Positions 13,823-16,672 of a DNA stretch of 16,672 nt are shown here, in pieces (the first letter of the stretch is position 1; each line of letters starts with the position of its first letter). The notes below the pieces were generated by a model. The model searched no databases. It had not been told where the DNA came from and saw only the letters and a program-made list of their open reading frames with translations. The DNA is from an uncultured Collinsella sp. Its GTDB lineage: Bacteria > Actinomycetota > Coriobacteriia > Coriobacteriales > Coriobacteriaceae. The DNA is taken from NCBI GenBank assembly GCA_900545505.1, contig UQZC01000010.1, forward strand, positions 1 to 16,672, read 5' to 3'. A program made the position numbers and the translations under genes.

Positions 13823-15205
13823 CTATCCAAACATCTGCGGCAGGTCGATGAAGACGGTTCGATCGCTTTCGCCAGCTTCGAAGCCCGAACGGGAGAAGAA
13901 TCCATAGCGATGGCACTTGAGTCCCGTTGCCTCGACTTGGGCGATTTCCTCGTCGACCATTTTTTGCGTGATGGGGGATTTGCGGAACTTTGCTTCGTAG
14001 AATGCGTAGCCCTCGGGGTCTTGCGTTACCACATCGAATTCGCCGCTCGTTTTGTTTGCGGGGTCGTCGTACCAGTACTTGCCTATGGCGTCGAAAGCCG
14101 GTTCGATCTTGCCGGTCCTGTTCTGCCGCACGAGGTATTGACGGCAGATCTCCTCGAACATATGAGGAACGTAGTTTTCCTCGAAGTCTTGGAAGACGTG
14201 ACGATCATAGAAGACTTCCGGGTCGAGCAGCTGACGCGCTGAGGCATTGCGGAAAACATAGCGATAGTAAAAGAGCGAAAGCGGATCCACTACAAAGTAG
14301 CCAGACTTGCGCTTGTTCGTAGGGTCGTTGATGGGTGCACGCTTTTGGACGATTTCGAGTGACATGAGCTTGTCGAGCACGTCTGCCATGGCCGGACCGC
14401 TCGAGACGTGCGACTGTGCCAGCACGTCCCCCCAACGGGAGTAGCCTTGTGCGAGAGCCCCGAAAACTTCGTTGGCGTTGGTCATCTTCGAGATCTCGGC
14501 GTTGAGATAGGACGGCACCTCGCTTTCTAAGCGGGCGCCAGGTTCCGTGACGAGCTCGATGATGTTGTCGCGTACGCTTTGGGATTGATCGATGAGGCGA
14601 TTGTAAAAGGGGATACCGCCAAAAACGCTATAGAGCCGCACCTTGTCCTCGGGCGAGAACGCGGGATAGAACTTCGCAGCGTCAAAGTAATCCATGGGCT
14701 TAAGCTCAAGCGCGAGATCAATTCGCCCGTAGAGGGGGCTTTCATGCTCGATGAGGGATTTCATAATCTCAACGTAGGAGCCGCACAGGACAATGTTTAA
14801 ACGTGAGTCTTCCCTGTGGGCGTCGATTGAGGTCTGAAGAATGCTGTCTAAGCCTTTAACCGCATCTCTCAAGTAGGGGTATTCGTCGAGAACGAGGGTA
14901 ATGTTCTTGTCTTTAGCTTGGGCAAACAGAAATTCGATGAGCTCGCGGATGCCTGTGAAGGCGAGCGGAGGAAAGCTCAGCGCTTCAGCAACAAGGACGG
15001 ACAGACTCTCGAGGTTGTCTGCCTCGGAGGTTTGGCGGCACTCGTAATAGACCGTTGCGACGTCCGACAAATCGGTTAGCGCCTGCTTGATGAGCTCACT
15101 TTTTCCGACGCGACGCCTGCCGTAAATGAGAACATTGCGCTGCTCGGGTGCTTTGAGCGTTTTCTTAATACGGGCGAGCTCACGCTCCCTGCCAATAAAT
15201 TCCAC
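13823..15205 (-). CDS. Orphan AAA ATPase, archaeal-ATPase/DUF234 type (ATPase 3)
   Basis: The protein has 460 residues. FIGRERELARIKK opens it, followed by Walker A GRRRVGKS (29-36), Walker B ITLVLDEY (102-109, D107 and E108) and sensor CGSY (141-144). About 245-310 is a winged helix (YSRWGDVLAQSHVSSGPAMADVLDKLMSLEIVQKR). The C-terminus is nuclease-like, with a PD-(D/E)XK pattern: E351 or E352 in MFEEICRQYL, GEFDVV (388-393, D391) and FYEAKF (402-407, E404 and K406). All canonical residues are present, unlike in ATPase 1. This is the 'archaeal ATPase' + DUF234 architecture, widespread in anaerobes and of unknown function. The start is GTG at 15203-15205; the ribosome-binding site AAGGAA lies inside the left arm of a large inverted repeat immediately upstream. 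It is a monocistronic, orphan gene. Confidence 0.88.
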   Translation of the reverse strand: MEFIGRERELARIKKTLKAPEQRNVLIYGRRRVGKSELIKQALTDLSDVATVYYECRQTSEADNLESLSVLVAEALSFPPLAFTGIRELIEFLFAQAKDKNITLVLDEYPYLRDAVKGLDSILQTSIDAHREDSRLNIVLCGSYVEIMKSLIEHESPLYGRIDLALELKPMDYFDAAKFYPAFSPEDKVRLYSVFGGIPFYNRLIDQSQSVRDNIIELVTEPGARLESEVPSYLNAEISKMTNANEVFGALAQGYSRWGDVLAQSHVSSGPAMADVLDKLMSLEIVQKRAPINDPTNKRKSGYFVVDPLSLFYYRYVFRNASARQLLDPEVFYDRHVFQDFEENYVPHMFEEICRQYLVRQNRTGKIEPAFDAIGKYWYDDPANKTSGEFDVVTQDPEGYAFYEAKFRKSPITQKMVDEEIAQVEATGLKCHRYGFFSRSGFEAGESDRTVFIDLPQMFG

Positions 15206-15311
15206 TTACTCGGTTCCTTCCGACTCGGTTTTGTCCGAGTTAATTGTATCGCATGGATCAGTTTATGCTCGAGTTTACTCGGACAAAACCGAGTCGGTTC
15301 TGCCCGAGTAA
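15206..15311. repeat. 106-bp inverted repeat made of four ACTCGG-N6-CCGAGT sites
   Basis: Two 35-bp arms, 15206-15240 and 15277-15311, are reverse complements except for six bases (15214-15219 against 15298-15303). Each arm contains two overlapping dyads of the form ACTCGG-N6-CCGAGT: at 15208-15225 and 15223-15240, then 15277-15294 and 15292-15309. The inner two are perfect, the outer two have one mismatch, and sites within an arm are 15 bp apart. The 36-bp centre holds a minus-strand -10 (TACAAT, 15249-15244). The arm adjoining ATPase 3 contains its ribosome-binding site, so the structure could control both transcription and translation. Confidence 0.93.
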
Positions 15312-15608
15312 ATTTGAAGGCGGCCGAATGCGTCTTGCTGCGTTTGCGGTTGGATACGTTGTCGAAAACGTGTCGTGCGGATTGTTGGATCGAATCGAAC
15401 ATTGGGACAGACGTCTCGTTTTATGGGCCGGGGGCGTGCATGTGCGAGTTCTTTTGGCCCATAAGGAACGCTGGTGGGTCGTTATTTGGGCCACGGGTCA
15501 CTTCGCCGGCGCCGTGTTTCGTCATACGCTCATAGTGGAAGCCGATGCCACGGGGTCGACTTGGGACTCGGGCAATGGATGAGCTGCAAGCCGAAAGGAG
15601 CGGTGAGA
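15312..15608. other. Intergenic region, no gene seen; one inverted repeat
   Basis: About 300 bases separate the ATPase 3 repeats from the lipoprotein. TTATGGGCC at 15421-15429 is mirrored by GGCCCATAA at 15456-15464, and TTATTTGGGCC follows nearby, suggesting an operator. No convincing promoter hexamers were found. Several open frames cross the region in both directions but have no ribosome-binding site or recognisable protein features. Confidence 0.4.
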
Positions 15609-16628
15609 ATGATGAGGCCCATGACAAAGAAACTGCTGTTAGGAATTCCCACCGTGACGCTTTCGGCCGTGCTGGCGTGTACAGTGGCCGGCTGTGGCGG
15701 TAGTGCTCCGAGCGGCTCGCCTGGCGGTTCGGGCGGCAGCGCGCCTGTGCAGGAAAAGCCCAGGGCCTATGATTCGCAGACGGTCGAGGTGGCAGGCATT
15801 ACCTATGAGTCGGTGGCTCACGGTACGTTCTATCGCGGCGATGCCAAGCTGCAGGACGGCTTTTACCTGCACATCAAGATCACCAACAACAACACAAAGA
15901 ACAGGACGTTCAGTTCCTTTAACGTGCATGCTGCCCAGGGCGATCTTGAGGCAGGCGACCCGTTGTTTACTTCCGGCAAGGCGGCCGTGCTCGACTACGT
16001 TGCAAGCGAGGCTCCCGATGAGCTGCACGAGGGCATCGACCTTTCCGAGAGGCCAGATATCGGCCCGGGCGAGACCGTTGAGTACGTGTATTTCTGGGCG
16101 TCCAAGACGGCGTACTACGGGCCCATCACTGTCGAGTTCGTAGACGCTTATGCCCCCGCCAAGAATCATGAGGCCATGCACTTTGACACCACGGGATGCG
16201 AGACCAAGGAGTTCAAGGCGGCCGGCGGCGTGGCCGATTCTGGCGAGAAGGCAGATTTAACGGGCATCGACTGCGCATCGTACAGCATCGAGGCCGCCGA
16301 TGGGTACACGCTGGATTCGTCCGACGAAGAGCGCGAAAAGGCAAACTTCTTCCACGACGAGACTGGAGGACGCCTGAACATCAGCATCTTCCCGCGCTCG
16401 CCGGAGGAAGAGGTTGCAAGCCTAGAGCAGGTCTACGAAGGCAAGGAGACAACAACCGACCAGGCCGAGTACAACGGCATAACGTGGCTGCGCTTTACCG
16501 GTCCCGACAACGGCCATACGCTGTTTGCGACGGCTCCCGCGACGGGCGAGACCGTCCGCGTGTCGATTGGCTGGAAGATCGATTGGGACGCCGCCGCGCC
16601 CATGATGGAGGCATTGAAGCTCAAGTAG
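15609..16628 (+). CDS. Secreted lipoprotein with DUF4352/DUF5067-like domain
   Basis: The 339-residue protein starts at ATG 15609-15611, eight bases after AAAGGAG; a second ATG follows immediately. The signal peptide is MMRPMTKK, a hydrophobic stretch and the lipobox VAGC, with lipidation predicted at C29. A Gly/Ser-rich linker follows (30-46). Residues about 52-190 resemble the immunoglobulin-like DUF4352/DUF5067 fold: VEVAGITYES, FYLHIKITNNNTKNRTF, then IGPGETVEYVYFW and PITVEF. This pattern of a strand, 'NN' and 'pG.t' occurs in surface lipoproteins of gut actinobacteria and Firmicutes. A second, unassigned domain (about 210-339) has SYSIEAADGYTLDSSDEEREK near its start. It is anchored outside the membrane; the ligand is unknown. 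It follows no operon partner in view and ends 44 bases before the window edge. Confidence 0.85.
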   Translation: MMRPMTKKLLLGIPTVTLSAVLACTVAGCGGSAPSGSPGGSGGSAPVQEKPRAYDSQTVEVAGITYESVAHGTFYRGDAKLQDGFYLHIKITNNNTKNRTFSSFNVHAAQGDLEAGDPLFTSGKAAVLDYVASEAPDELHEGIDLSERPDIGPGETVEYVYFWASKTAYYGPITVEFVDAYAPAKNHEAMHFDTTGCETKEFKAAGGVADSGEKADLTGIDCASYSIEAADGYTLDSSDEEREKANFFHDETGGRLNISIFPRSPEEEVASLEQVYEGKETTTDQAEYNGITWLRFTGPDNGHTLFATAPATGETVRVSIGWKIDWDAAAPMMEALKLK

Positions 16629-16672
16629 CGGGTTGCGATTCCCATGTCAGGCGACTCAGGGCTGGCTCCGAG

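Noticed and set aside
15474..15608. N-terminal extension of the lipoprotein ORF
   Set aside because: The signal peptide and ribosome-binding site place the start at 15609; the extension would bury the signal peptide.

Overview
The window looks like a chromosomal segment from a GC-rich Coriobacteriia-type gut actinomycete, most likely Collinsella or a close relative. This is inferred from four things: the GC-rich codon use, the second type IIA topoisomerase pair alongside several orphan AAA ATPases, a YjdF protein, and Shine-Dalgarno sites of the AAGGAGG kind. No rRNA, tRNA, CRISPR array or transposase gene is visible.

Layout. 1-1403 (minus): the end of a very GC-rich ABC exporter of the lantibiotic-immunity type (permease cut by the window edge, ATPase complete). 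1543-1640: a promoter, a palindromic operator and the first ~14 codons of a TetR regulator whose remainder is missing. 1641-2308 (plus): a structured leader and a ToxN/AbiQ-like (type III toxin-antitoxin) toxin that appears frameshifted at a C-run near its start. 2517-3069 (minus): a yjdF gene with a leader that can fold as a translational riboswitch. 3158-4520 (plus): AAA ATPase 1 (AAA_14 + DUF4143) with repeats in front. 4768-7902: a MerR regulator, a soxS-like MerR promoter, a carboxymuconolactone decarboxylase-cupin fusion, an alpha/beta hydrolase interrupted by an in-frame TGA, and an FMN-dependent oxidoreductase. 8011-9198 (minus): AAA ATPase 2 with a C-terminal winged helix, preceded by a 9-10 bp repeat array. 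9296-13748 (minus): the core block, topoisomerase IV/gyrase-like subunits B then A, with promoter and terminator. 13823-15311 (minus): AAA ATPase 3 (archaeal-type ATPase + nuclease-like C-terminus), preceded by a large inverted repeat built from four ACTCGG-N6-CCGAGT sites. 15609-16628 (plus): a secreted lipoprotein.

How it fits together. The topoisomerase pair is core; nearly everything else looks accessory and modular, with one broken regulator, one frameshifted toxin and one nonsense-interrupted hydrolase. The most interesting theme is that all three unrelated orphan ATPases carry a predicted winged-helix DNA-binding segment, and each is directly preceded by its own distinct array of short repeats. 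That suggests a recurring ATPase-plus-cognate-repeat module, perhaps self-regulating. This is inference from sequence layout, not a demonstrated system.
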